DNA from: Pomphorhynchus laevis | Lineage: Eukaryota; Acanthocephala; Palaeacanthocephala; Echinorhynchida; Pomphorhynchidae | Assembly (NCBI GenBank): GCA_012934845.2 | Contig: WNNJ02003316.1 | Location: forward strand, 1-64,000 | Reading direction: 5' to 3' | Length of the DNA stretch: 64,000 nucleotides | Shown here: positions 1-10,900 of the stretch, piece by piece | Numbering within the stretch: the stretch's first letter is position 1 | How the letters are laid out: each line of letters begins with the position of its first letter | The notes under the pieces: generated by a model | The model's input: only the letters and a program-made list of their open reading frames with translations | What the model was told of the DNA's origin: nothing | Database searches by the model: none | Position numbers and translations under genes: made by a program

Positions 1-230
1 ATGTCCAGATTTGACAACCGCTAGCGGAGCATTCCACTTGTATGTTCTCGAGCTTGCCGGTTTTATCGGTATCAACAGAGATTGCTACATATAACAATTT
101 TTGAAAAATCAAACTGATAGTTTTCATTGGATCCATTTGCGGGTAACCCCATAATATTATTAAATTATATTAAATTAAAAAATAAAAAATATTGTTACAA
201 GCAAGCATTAGCTATAAAGTCGTTTCGCTA
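1..230. other. No recognised feature
   Basis: I see no supported gene here. Bases 1-150 are more mixed in composition than 150-200, which is an A/T run. It may be the far 3' end of the LINE on the minus strand to its right or an unrelated flank. Confidence 0.4.
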
Positions 231-1440
231 GATCACAAGAAAACATCAATCCGACGGTAGTCGATTCCAAGCATTTGCACAACGATAAGACAACCGCTCC
301 AACCGTGAACTGCGACCATGGGACGATATCCTCAACAACAGTGGATGACCTCTGTGGCATCGTCTATCGTTGATAACCACCGAATGGGTAGGATATCCAT
401 CCGAACCGTTGGCGATATACAACATTACTTACATATCTAGGATGTACAGTCTTTGGTGCACAGTCATCATACCCAGATTTTTAAGTCTTTCGCGATAACT
501 CATATGAGAACAACTCGAACAGTTTGCTGCCACGACGAAGAATATTTTCTAAGTCATTCAACTCTTTTTTTGACGTTAAAAAACTGGCTTGTATCGCGAA
601 CTCAATATGTGGTCTTACAAGTGCTTTAAATAGAATTCTAAAGCATGTGGGTGACACAAACTTGAAGCAGTTTTTTTATCAAGTACAACATTCTTCTGGC
701 AGACGCGCATCTACGTTCAGTTTCCATTCTAGACTTCAAGGAAGAATGAGTTATGATACCAAGGTATCGGGCGGGTACAGAACTATACCCGAAACGAAGG
801 TGAACACACTTAGAGACATGTAATAGTATTCCTGTACGCCTACTCCAAATTTCTATCCTATCAATATCACTTTGCAGAAACTCTACATACTTGGGCGAAT
901 TAATTGTGCTCCACACTTTCAAGTCATCTGCGAAAGCAAGATATTGGCATTGCAGTTTACTCAGCAGAGAGTTGATGAAAATTTTAAAAAAGTAATGTGC
1001 CAAGCACAGTCCCCTGAGGAATCCCTGAATTCACAATACGCGGAGAAGAAAAACAATCACCAACCCGTACTATATAGCTCCTAGATGACAGAAAATCAGC
1101 AACCCACGCTACAAGCATCCGGGGAATGCCATGATCGATTAATGCTTGTATCAACTGAGAATGAGGTACGCGATCGAATGCTCTACTAAAATCAAGAAAC
1201 AGGGCATCAATAGAGCTACCTCGAGATAATTCTGCGACCCACGCCTCACGAGAACACAAGAGATTCGTCATACAAGATCTGCCTTTTCTGAAACCATACG
1301 GTTGAGAGCAAATCTGTCCGGACTCAACCAGGTGACTCATTATCCTGTCGTGAACTATACGCTCCATAATTTTACTTATATGACTAGTTAAACTTATAGG
1401 CCTTTAGTTAATAGCTGAGTTCCGCACACCTTTCTTATAA
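231..1440 (-). mobile_element. 5'-truncated CR1/Jockey-type LINE: RT and C-terminal part
   Basis: Minus-strand reverse transcriptase of a non-LTR retrotransposon. The frame at 1367-984 carries RPIS upstream at about 1415, then FRKGRSCMTNLL, the first catalytic aspartate block ALFLDFSRAFDRVPH, and SGIPQGTVLG. A second frame at 1003-638 carries the catalytic box LAFADDLKVW and the following KCVHLRFG thumb motif, so there is a frameshift near 990. Further downstream, to about 240, degenerate frames still resemble the LINE C-terminus (VRPHIEFAIQA). The endonuclease and ORF1 are missing, so the copy is 5'-truncated at about 1440, next to a minisatellite. The clade (CR1 versus Jockey) is inferred from motif style only. 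Confidence 0.8.
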
Positions 1441-1483
1441 ACATAGTTTGAAATTCTAAGCTGCTAACAAATAACTATTTACA

Positions 1484-1665
1484 TTCCAGATTATTCCTGT
1501 CAGTTCCAGATTATTCCTGTCAGTTCCAGATTATTCCTGTCAGTTCCAGATTATTCCTGTCAGTTCCAGATTATTCCTGTCAGTTCCAGATTATTCCTGT
1601 CAGTTCCAGATTATTCCTGTCAGTTCCATATTATTCCTTCAGTTCTAGATCATTCCTGTCAGTTC
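1484..1665. repeat. 20-bp minisatellite, about 9 copies
   Basis: Head-to-tail copies of TTCCAGATTATTCCTGTCAG, nearly perfect to about 1624 and then decaying (one unit is a base short, another has two changes) up to 1665. It lies about 50 bp upstream of the ORF1 start of the plus-strand LINE and abuts the truncated 5' end of the minus-strand LINE. It has no spacers, so it is not a CRISPR array. Confidence 0.95.
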
Positions 1666-1711
1666 CGCTCGCTAAGCTCGCGGATTGAGCTCAATCTATC
1701 GATAAAAGGTC

Positions 1712-3039
1712 ATGCCTAAAAAAGCGCGATCTCAGATCCCTGTTCCTGATCAAGAATCTTCCACATCTGAATGCAATGATGGTTATACCAGCTTTGAAGT
1801 TGGATGTGATTCCAAAGATTGCGATGTATGGACACTTGTTCGTGTTAAAATATCCGACCACTCGGTGTATAAACGTAAACATTTCACTTGCGGTTTTTGT
1901 ACATCAGTACGACTACTACAGTTATCCTGCTCATCTACTCCTGTATCACACACGACCACTCAGACCAATGCTGTTTTAGATGTTTCCCTCGCATCAACAC
2001 CTGACTTCGCATCATATAATCTCATTATTGAACCTACTCTCTCACACACTCATCGTTCAACTACGTACCAAACTTCCATTAATCTTTCTCATTCTAACAA
2101 TGCTAACGGTAAAGCTTTTCATCTCGTACCTCCTCTTTCCCATTCCTCCCGCAATCTAAATAAATCTCAAACTTCTTTATTCTCCTAACGTACTCCTTAC
2201 TCGACCTCTCCTGTATCACCTCTCAATAATTTACACCCTTCCATCAAAATCATTTCCAGTAACATTTCCGATCAACTGATTCAACACTCCATTCCTGTCA
2301 CTCATGCCCCAACCTATTTTAATTCTCCTTACTCTACCTCCCACGTAACACTTCCAAATAATTTACATCCTTCATTTAAAATCATATCCAGTCACATCTC
2401 TGATCAACCGATTCAACACCCCGCTCCTGTCACACTTGCTCCAACCAATATTAATTCTTTATCAAGCACCCCTGTCATTTCCACTTCTATCTGCTCATCT
2501 ACCTCGACTCCTACCAGCTCTGTCCGTCCACCACTTCCACGAAATCGTTTTCCTTCGCGCGATCGCTGTATAATCATATCAAACTTAAAGCTTTCCGAAT
2601 CTACTTCTCCACAATCTCGCCTCGATGATGATGTATCTGCTTTCAGGTCTATCCTAGCAACCATTCTTCCTGATGATAACCCATCACTCTTCAATAATAT
2701 CGCTCCTGTATCCTTTATTCGTTTAAACAAATCCACTAAATCCAATCATCTCAGTCCTCCACTCTTAAAAATCGTTTTCCGACATAGTTCACATGCCTCT
2801 TCGGTACTCTCCCAACGTTTTAAACTTCTTACCACTTCCTCTACTTGTCGTATCTTTCCTGACCGCTCCCCTTCTGATATTACCCAGCTCAATTTAGCTA
2901 GCATTGAAAAACATCGACGCGAAACAAACGGCGAGTCATCCTTATCTATACGTAAAATCAACGGAAATTTTCACGTTCTTCACACAAGGCCAAAAATTCG
3001 ATGGCGTCCCATCTCTCGCCCTTGTCTTCTTCGCTAGTC
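1712..3039 (+). pseudogene. LINE ORF1 (RNA-binding/PHD-like protein), one internal stop
   Basis: ORF1 of the L2/CR1-like LINE. One reading frame runs from ATG 1712 to a stop at about 3039 with a single in-frame TAA at 2186-2188. The N-terminus has a Cys-rich patch (GCDSKDCDVW followed by FTCGFC) that looks like part of a PHD-type zinc finger. The middle is rich in Ser, Thr and Pro and contains an internal duplication (about 2200-2290 and 2330-2420, sharing NNLHPS-KII-S-IS). The C-terminal part (LSPPLLKIVFRHSSHASSVL then GESSLSIRKINGNFHV) resembles the RRM-like core and basic tail of CR1/L2 ORF1. The end overlaps the ORF2 start by about 38 bp. Confidence 0.75.
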
Positions 3040-5911
3040 GATCTCGCTCCTAAGCATACTTTACATCTTAGTCTGTTCAATACTCGCTCCATTCTTCATA
3101 AAGCTGATATGCTTCTCGATATCTTCGATCAATTATCTATCGATATTCTCTGCATTACCGAATCCTGGCACTCTGACTCCGACGATATTGCTATTCGTCG
3201 TCTATGTCGCTCTGGTTGTTCTCTAGTTGAATCAGCTCGTCAAATTACATCTCATACATCTACTGCGTCTAACCATGGCGGTATTGTTGCCATTGCTCGT
3301 CACCCAATGTCTTTACGTAAAATCAACGTTAACATCCGTTACACTTCGTTCGAATTACTCATATGCAGATTATCAACGCCTTTCCCTCTGGAACTTGTGA
3401 TTGTATACCGTCCAGGTTCAGTTGCCCCATCACGTATCTTCTTTAACGACCTTGCAGATCTAATGTCTCACTGTTCATTGTCTTATACTCCTTCTTTTGT
3501 TCTCGGTGACTTTAACATTCGTCTTGATCGCCCGTCTGACTCTGACTCTATCACTTTAACTAATCTTTTTTTCTGATTTTAACTATAAATTACTTTCAAC
3601 AAGCCCAACTCATATTCTCGGCGGTGCTCTCGACATCATTGCTGTTCCTAACTGCTTCAATGACTATACCTCCTTGTCAATTACTGATCCTGGTTTGTCC
3701 GATCATTTCCTTGTCACTCTTACTATTACTCGTCCCCATCCTCCTTCTCCGCCTTTACCTTCATCTACACCAAGTCGACCCTGGAAGCTTCTCGATATCC
3801 CTGTTCTCTGCACAGCCTTACTCAATTCTTCACTCTTTTCACTTCCTCTTAACTATCTCTCTCCCGATGATCTCTGCATTCTGTTTGATTCTGAACTTAC
3901 GTCGATCCTCAATAACCTTCTGCCTAGTCGACTTCGACGTTCCCAGCGCTTGCGCCATGCTCCCTGGTTCGATTCTGACTGTAGTCTTTCTAAGCGTCGA
4001 CTCCGTCACTCTTTTCGTATGTATAAACGCTTTCTTAAACTTTCACCCAAACTCACTCCCTCCAAATCTTCGTGATTCTTACTTTTCTCAACGCCGTTCA
4101 CATCTCATTCTTATACGTACTAAACGTACTCTCTTTTGGCGAAATCAAGTCGAGTCATCTTCCAACTCTAAATCTCATTGGAAAATCTTAAACTCAATTC
4201 TTTCACGATCATCTACCCATTGTAATATAAATCCTGATGAATTTTCTTCTTATCTACAAACTAAGCTATCTAATTTACTTTCCCTACTACCCATAGCCCC
4301 CTTGTACCCACTCTTCTCTTTAAATACTTCCCTCCCAGAACTATTCCACCTTCTTCCCGTTTCGTCTGATGAAGTTTCTTCGGTTCTGCTGTCATTACCT
4401 AATAAAACCTCTCCTTCTGACCCAATTCCCACTCACTTGCTTAAAAATATCTGCTCCTTTATATTACCCTTCCTAACCACATTGTTCAACTCGTCCATCC
4501 GTACCCGTATATTTCCTTCCATCTGGAAATGCGCCACTGTTCGTCCTCTCATCAAAAAGCAATCTCTCGACTCCTCACTACCATCTTCGTACCGTCCTAT
4601 TTCACTTCTCCCAACCCTCTCTAAACTCCTTGAGCGTCTCGTTCTTAAGCAAGTTAATACATATCTCTATTCCTCTAACTTATTTCCTCCCTTCCAAGCC
4701 GCTTTTCGCTCTAATTACTCTACCGAAATTGCATGTCTTAAAGTTTATAACGACTTACTCATATCGCGCGATCATAAATTATGTAGTGTCATAGTTTCTC
4801 TTGATCTATCGTCTGCTTTTGACATCGTCGATCACTCGATTCTTCTCCATCGCCTTCGTCATGATTATGGCTTCTCTTTACCCACTGTATCATGGTTTTC
4901 TTCATATCTATCAAACCGTACATTTCGCGTATATTCTAACTCTTCTCTTTCCCATCCTTCGTCCATTCCGTCCGGTGTTTCACAAGGCTCCGTATTCGGC
5001 CCTATACTTTTCTCTCTTCTTCTTGGTGTTTTGTCTTCGATTTCTCATAAATTTAACTTCCATGTTATGCAATATGCTGATGACATTCTCATCTATGCTC
5101 ATGCACCTGTTTATCGTATTCACGATCTTAGTGTTTCCGCTTCGGACTGTCTTGTCTCAATTTCCAATCATATTTCTTCCCTTCGCCTTTCTCTGAATCC
5201 TGATAAATCCAAAATTATGTGGATCCTACCTCGACGCCTCGGCTTCGAACCTCCCTCCGTATCATTAAATTCTACAATTCTTCCTATCGTTGATAATCTC
5301 GTTTTCCTAGGCTTCCATTTTGACAACCGACTTTCACTTAAACCTTTCGTTAGAGATAAAGTACGCTCATATACCTTGATACTCCGCAACCTCCGTCAAG
5401 TTCGTAGATTGATCGATTTCCCTTCTTGTATGACTCTCATATCATCTCTCCTTTTTTCTAGATTGATTATTGTCTTAGTCTATTTTCCAACTCACCTAAA
5501 TCCACTCTTCTTCCCCTACAACGCATCGTCAACGCAGCTGTCCGAATTCTCCTCCGTCTTCGTCATTTTGATCATACATCCTACCATCTTGCTTCTCTCG
5601 ATTTGCCTACAATTTATTGTCGTGTTCAAATTCGTCTTCTTATCGTTGCTTTCCGCCTTGTAACTTTTCATACCCCTTCATTTCTCAACCTTCCTTTTCT
5701 TGATAATTCTCGTCCTGTTTACTGTTCCTTGCGTTCCTGTAATTCCCTTCTTTTACATGTCCCAAACTACTCTACCTCCTTTGGACTCCGCTCCTTCCTG
5801 GTGGCTGCTCCTCTATCGTGGAATCATCTGCCCATTCATATACGCCAATCAACTTCCCTGCAGTGCTTCAAACGACAAATCCGATCCCATTTTAACAATT
5901 TATCTGCTTGA
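3001..5911 (+). pseudogene. LINE ORF2: AP-type endonuclease plus reverse transcriptase, frameshifted
   Basis: Would nick target DNA and copy the element RNA. The endonuclease starts at ATG 3001 (LSLFNTRSILHKADML, ITESWHSDSD, VYRPG, VLGDFNIRLD) and continues after a frame change at a T-run near 3567 with the closing GLSDHFLV. A second frame change lies near 4050. The RT then runs in one long frame: SYRPISLLP, SLDLSSAFDIVDHS, SGVSQGSVFGP and the catalytic QYADDILIY (5070-5090). A third change near 5455 moves the C-terminal part (LASLDLPTIYCRVQIRLL) into another frame, ending at 5911 (FKRQIRSHFNNLSA). The C-terminus SFLVAAPLSWNHLP is typical of CR1/L2-group elements. Confidence 0.85.
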
Positions 5912-5985
5912 CTTTCTCATTTTTGTTTGTGGACTTGTAAGCGTACAGCTTGTACGGATTTGCCACATTAAATAAATTTGTATTA

Positions 5986-7022
5986 TTAACAGTGATACTG
6001 TGCTTGCACCCATGCCCGCTGATGTGAAAAAACAAGGGGCATTAAACTACCATGCTCTACCAGTTCGATTCGCTCCCCGTATTTTGAAATCTTGCGTTTT
6101 TCGTTGAACTCGAAGGCGGAACGGGCACTACGATTTGCGTAAGATTGAGCAAGTGTTGAAAAAATCGTGACGTCACAGAACGTCCGCTCATATCGTTCCG
6201 CATGCAATCCAAAACATACAATATCTAGTCTTGCTTGTACATCTCTTGTGGTGCAAGAAGATTGAAAGGACATAGACTCGGGGATTTGAGAAAGACGAGG
6301 TTCGATTCCCACACCGTGACATACTTCTGTTAATTCTTGGGCAATTATGTCCCTGATTGCGTTATGTCTGATTGTCGGTAAGCCTCCTCTGGCGCAAGAG
6401 AGTGCATGACCAACACCCATTAACTCTCCACAGACGCACTGTCGTTCTTCGGTCAGGGTTGACCATCCATATCGGCAGCGTAGAGCATCGATGAATTCCA
6501 AAGGACTGAGGTGAAACCTCTCTGTCTTAAGTGGCAGTGAGCTGATCCAGGAGGACGCTCCGTTAGTTGCAGCATGTGATATGGAATTGGCAATTCCGGG
6601 CTCCAGGGACTTAGTAATCGCTGCAAGCCTCTCATTAAATATTATTTTTCTTTTATTAGATATACCTGCTGAGATCGAATTTTGCAGTTCATAAAGTTGC
6701 TCAGCGCTGTCAGCGCAATCAAACGCTCTACACATTTCTAAAGATCCCTGGAACTCAACTTGATTGTTAAAGCAAGGATCAAAGATACCAAGGCCTCTTA
6801 GCTTTAGCGGCGAAGAAATAATTGTGATCCACTTCGCGTCGAGCGGAAATTTAGTAAGGACTGGTACGAGTGACTGAAAGATCGCATTGTGCAGATCCAA
6901 CAAGCTTTCTAGTCTGCACTCAATCAGCCGGAGGTAATGTGTCCATCTGAACTGCACTGAATGAACCAGACCAGTGAATGCATAGTGTGGATCAATTAGG
7001 GCTACCTCCTTTAGTCGATAAA
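5986..7022 (-). mobile_element. RLE-type non-LTR element, 3' coding fragment
   Basis: An open minus-strand frame from about 7020 to 5986 (323 aa from Met 6957) covers the region after the RT: LRGLGIFDP, GASSWISSLPL, the knuckle CVCGELMGVGHALSC (CxC-x7-H-x3-C), GGLPTIRHNAIRD, GIEPRL, ARLDIVCFGL and TFCDVTIFS, which form the restriction-like nuclease-type block. It is cut at the 5' side by a TGTATT microsatellite, and at the 3' side it loses the final 60 or so residues where the L2-like LINE tail begins. The relatives are the long copies at 53.4-64 kb. Confidence 0.85.
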
Positions 7023-7360
7023 TGTGTATTAATGTGTATTGAGTGTATCTAATGTGTACATTATATTGGATGTATATAGTGTGTTTAGTTTATTGAGTGT
7101 ATATAATGTGTAATATGCATACAGTATATTGAGTGTATATAATGTGTATATAGTGTATTGAGTGTATATAATTTGTATTGAGTGTATATAGTGTATTGAG
7201 TGTATATAGTTTGTATTGAGTGTATATAGTGTATTGAGTGTATATAATTTGTATTGAGTGTATATAGTTTGTATTGAGTGTATATAGTGTATTGATGTAT
7301 TGCGTGTATATAGTGTATTGGGTGTTTTAATGTATATAAATGTATACTTGATATTAGCAT
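7020..7360. repeat. TGTATTGAGTGTATATAG-type microsatellite array
   Basis: Irregular repeats built from TGTATTGAG and TGTATATA blocks, with a period near 18-20 bp. The 91-codon frame on the minus strand (7360-7085) is a by-product of the repeat. It sits at the 5' truncation point of the RLE-type fragment. Confidence 0.9.
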
Positions 7361-7369
7361 ATTGGGATA

Positions 7370-7971
7370 TTATATTGAATTCTTATCTTATATTATATAT
7401 TGTATTATGTTATTATAATATATATTATAATCTTGTTAATTAATCTATTAATCTATTAATCTTATCTTGTTAATTAATCTATTACTTGTTCGTTCACTGA
7501 AAAAACCAACTTATTTTTTAATGAACTTCAATAAAATATTGTAGACGTTCCGGTATTATATCTAATCTGGAACCTGTTTAAGTTATATGCATTTATAGTA
7601 GATTTAATTCGTGTATTTAACGTGAAGGCAATTGTTTATTTATCTAAAGGCAACTTTTTACATTATTTTTAAAAATATTGTAAAAATAAAAAAATAAAAA
7701 TTCGAATAAAATTATTAATTAAATGAATAAACAAAATACTTCATTGAAAACGTGTCATTTGCTAACAAAAAGTCAATCAATAAAAACTTAAAGTTCAAAA
7801 ACGTTTTATTCAATAATCGTATACAATTCAATAATTCATATTTTATTTATCAATCTGGCTGAATACAGTTTATTATGATGTTCGTTTAAAGCAGAATTTA
7901 CCACTTTATTAATACTTTTATTTTTGCAGTAACAACAAAACATTTTAATTTTGGTTTTAATTACTTTTTAG
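7370..7971. other. AT-rich intron upstream of the first LIG1 exon seen
   Basis: A/T-rich DNA with no supported gene. It ends in a polypyrimidine stretch and an AG at 7970-7971, the acceptor of the first visible LIG1 exon. No earlier LIG1 exon was found anywhere in 1-7971. Confidence 0.6.
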
Positions 7972-10900
7972 ACGGAAGCGAGGGATTAATTGTTAAACTA
8001 ATGAGCGATGATTCGACCTACGAAATCTCAAAGCGATCGTTAGGTTGGTTAAAAGTAAGTGTTTTGAATAATTCTTCTTTTTATATAATGTTATTATAAT
8101 ATAATGCTTAAATGTTCAAATTTATCATTATATTATAAAATTATCAACAATATAATTTTAACAATATTATAAAAAGTACTAGTTTTATAAATAATATTTT
8201 ATAATATTAATATTTTATTAATATTACAAGTAAAGAATTTAATATTGTTTTTAAATAATATTTTTATATTATTTTAGAATTTACGCAAAACAATTTCTTA
8301 ATATGTTGAATATAATTATAAATAATATTAATCAGAAATAATATTTAGAAAATAATTTGAAATATTTAAATTATTAAATTGTTTAATACTAATATATAAA
8401 ATATTTAATTAAACATTTAAATTATATATAATAATAAATTGTTATTTATAATATGGCAATTTGTAATTTCCTAATTGTCCAAACCAATACATACTCTCGT
8501 TGATTCATCGATAAATTTTTTAAATTTACTATATCGATAAAGATAATTAGATCGAGTATCCGATCTCAATTGATGATCGTTCGTTAATACTATTTTAAAG
8601 GAATGTGGCTTTATAAAACAAACTTGAAAGAAACGCTGGCCACGTATAAAACTTTTCCAAATGTATACTTGTATTTAAGGAATATAAAATGTATTAAACT
8701 TTGATCTAAATAACTGCGGTTTGATATTCCTGATAGCAAATACAGTTTTAATTTAAATGCAAATCAAGTAATACCAAAAATGAATTTACATATTGTTTTT
8801 ATCTGAATGTAAATCAAGTAATGAATTTACATTAAATTAATGTTTAATATTGTAATATAATTGTATATTGTAGTATATTTTCGAATTGATTTCGTATTCT
8901 GATTATATATGAAACTCGGGCGGACTGTTTACAACAAATGTATTACCTACTGTTTCACAAACTTTATGTTTTCGCAAGCTCAATGGGCAGAGGATTTAAT
9001 TTATCATTTTGGTTTTGTAGCTAAAAAAAGACTATTTGGACAATGTTGGTGACAGCCTTGACTTGGTAGTTATTGGTGGATATCACGGCACTGGAAAAAG
9101 GGCAGGTACATTCGGTGGCTTTTTGTTAGCCTGCTATGATCCCGACGATGACGATTTTCAGTCAATTTGTAAGGTAATCAAACTTGAATGTTATTTAAAT
9201 CAAACGTAATGAAGGATGCCATAAGTACATTAATGTGCCTGTTACAAGGTGCCCGTGTAACACACAGATAAAAATGTATGTACAGTAGTTGTTTAGAAGA
9301 TATAAGGACAATTTTATATGATTAGTGTATTGGAGGTTTTAGCCATTTTAGTCAGACATACACCTATTTCATTAATAAAACGGAGAATTTAATGGATATG
9401 TTGTCGAAATAGATTTATCAAATGTATTAGTGAACCCATTTATTTCATTGATATTTGATTCAACGTGTAGAATATTTTGGAAGTGGTCACTTTCCTTATG
9501 GTGGAATTCTTTGTATGAATTTATGCTTTTGAGTTTACAGGGCGCCTTCTTAGCTTAATCAATAGGTGTCCTTTCAGAAGATTTTATCCGAGCAGTGCGA
9601 TTGTCTGACACCAATTTACAAAACTGTCGGTGCTATATCACATACTTTTTAAGAGAAAAAAGACGAATTTAAGAAATTAGGATATAACTTGACTTCTTAG
9701 AACAAGCGTTGAAATAAGAAGCAATAAGCAATACAATTCATAGCAATGAGTAGCTTGAGCTAGGATTACCCTTGAAAAGTTGATAGTAAGATTTTTATGA
9801 TTTAATGTATAAAGATATTTTTTATATTTTTATATTCTTTAAATTAATATTTTTATTACAAATTAAATTAATATTATTAAAATCAAATTGAAATATTAAT
9901 ATGAAATTAACATTTAATATTAATAAAATTAATAAATTAATAATATTAATAAATTTAATTAATATAATGAAAAATTTAATTGATATTAATAAAAATAATA
10001 TTTTATATTAATTTAATATATTAAATTACTATTTAATATTATTAATAATATTAATAATAATTAATATTAATAATTAATTTTAATTTCTTTGTTTTACTGT
10101 TAGTATAACATCATCACAAAAAAATCTTAATGTTATCTCATGTTATCAAATCTAAACCTGATAACATGCAAGTTCATCTTGATGACTTGTAATCTTTTTT
10201 CGAAAAAAACGTATATTATATATTATATATTATATATTAAAGTCAATTCATAAAAATTGACTTTTATTTTAAATTTCAAATAAATTATATAGTCATATAA
10301 ATATAAATCATGTTATATCTTTTATATATATTGTATAAAATTTTATATAATCATTTATTATTTATAATTATTCATTTTTATTTTTAATTTACAAATAGTG
10401 TGAAATACGTAGACTCATTTAGATATGAAATACAAATATGATAAAAATATGTAATATTTTTATCAATATCATTATTATATTAATTTTTTGTTTATTATTA
10501 TATATCCTTATTTATTGTCTTTTAAATAGATCAAATCGAAATAGAAATAGATCTAATTAAGATCTAATAGATCTTAGAAATAGATCTGATTTCATAGAAA
10601 AACTAATAAAAAATATCATTTTTTATTGAATAAAAAATGATATTAATGGAACAAAAATTTTATACTAAAATACAATAGTTCATTGCGAATTAAAATTCAA
10701 ATTTTCTATTTAATGAACAATTTGCTATATACTTACATGATATTCAATAACGACACGATCAAGAATCGCTTTATCTAACATTTTTCGATACCAATCAATA
10801 AGTCGCTTTTGTTTTGGTGTCTTTTGATCAGGCGGGTGACAGTAGAAAATGTAGTCATCACCTTCACTCGGGGGACACGCCCATATATGACCCCAATGAT

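Larger units (their letters stand above)
1680..5985 (+). mobile_element. Near full-length L2/CR1-like LINE
   Basis: Two overlapping ORFs in the expected order: ORF1 at 1712-3039 and ORF2 at about 3001-5911, followed by a short 3'UTR with a small GTAC-AGCTT-GTAC hairpin near 5939 and an A/T tail at about 5968-5985. The ORF2 order is AP-type endonuclease, RT, C-terminal region, as in the L2/CR1 group. Coding is broken by one stop in ORF1 and three frame changes in ORF2, so it is a recent but dead copy. Two other copies of the same family lie at 30880-32690 (+) and 40712-42470 (-). Confidence 0.85.

Noticed and set aside
1484-1665. CRISPR-like array
   Set aside because: The units follow each other without spacers and the surroundings are eukaryotic LINE sequence. 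It is a minisatellite.
2413-2961. Minus-strand frames of 110 and 71 codons
   Set aside because: They are shadows of LINE ORF1, which reads through the same bases on the plus strand with the expected motifs.
7085-7360. 91-codon minus-strand frame
   Set aside because: It only repeats Ile-His-Tyr-Thr words from the TGTATT/TGTATATA microsatellite; no protein family.
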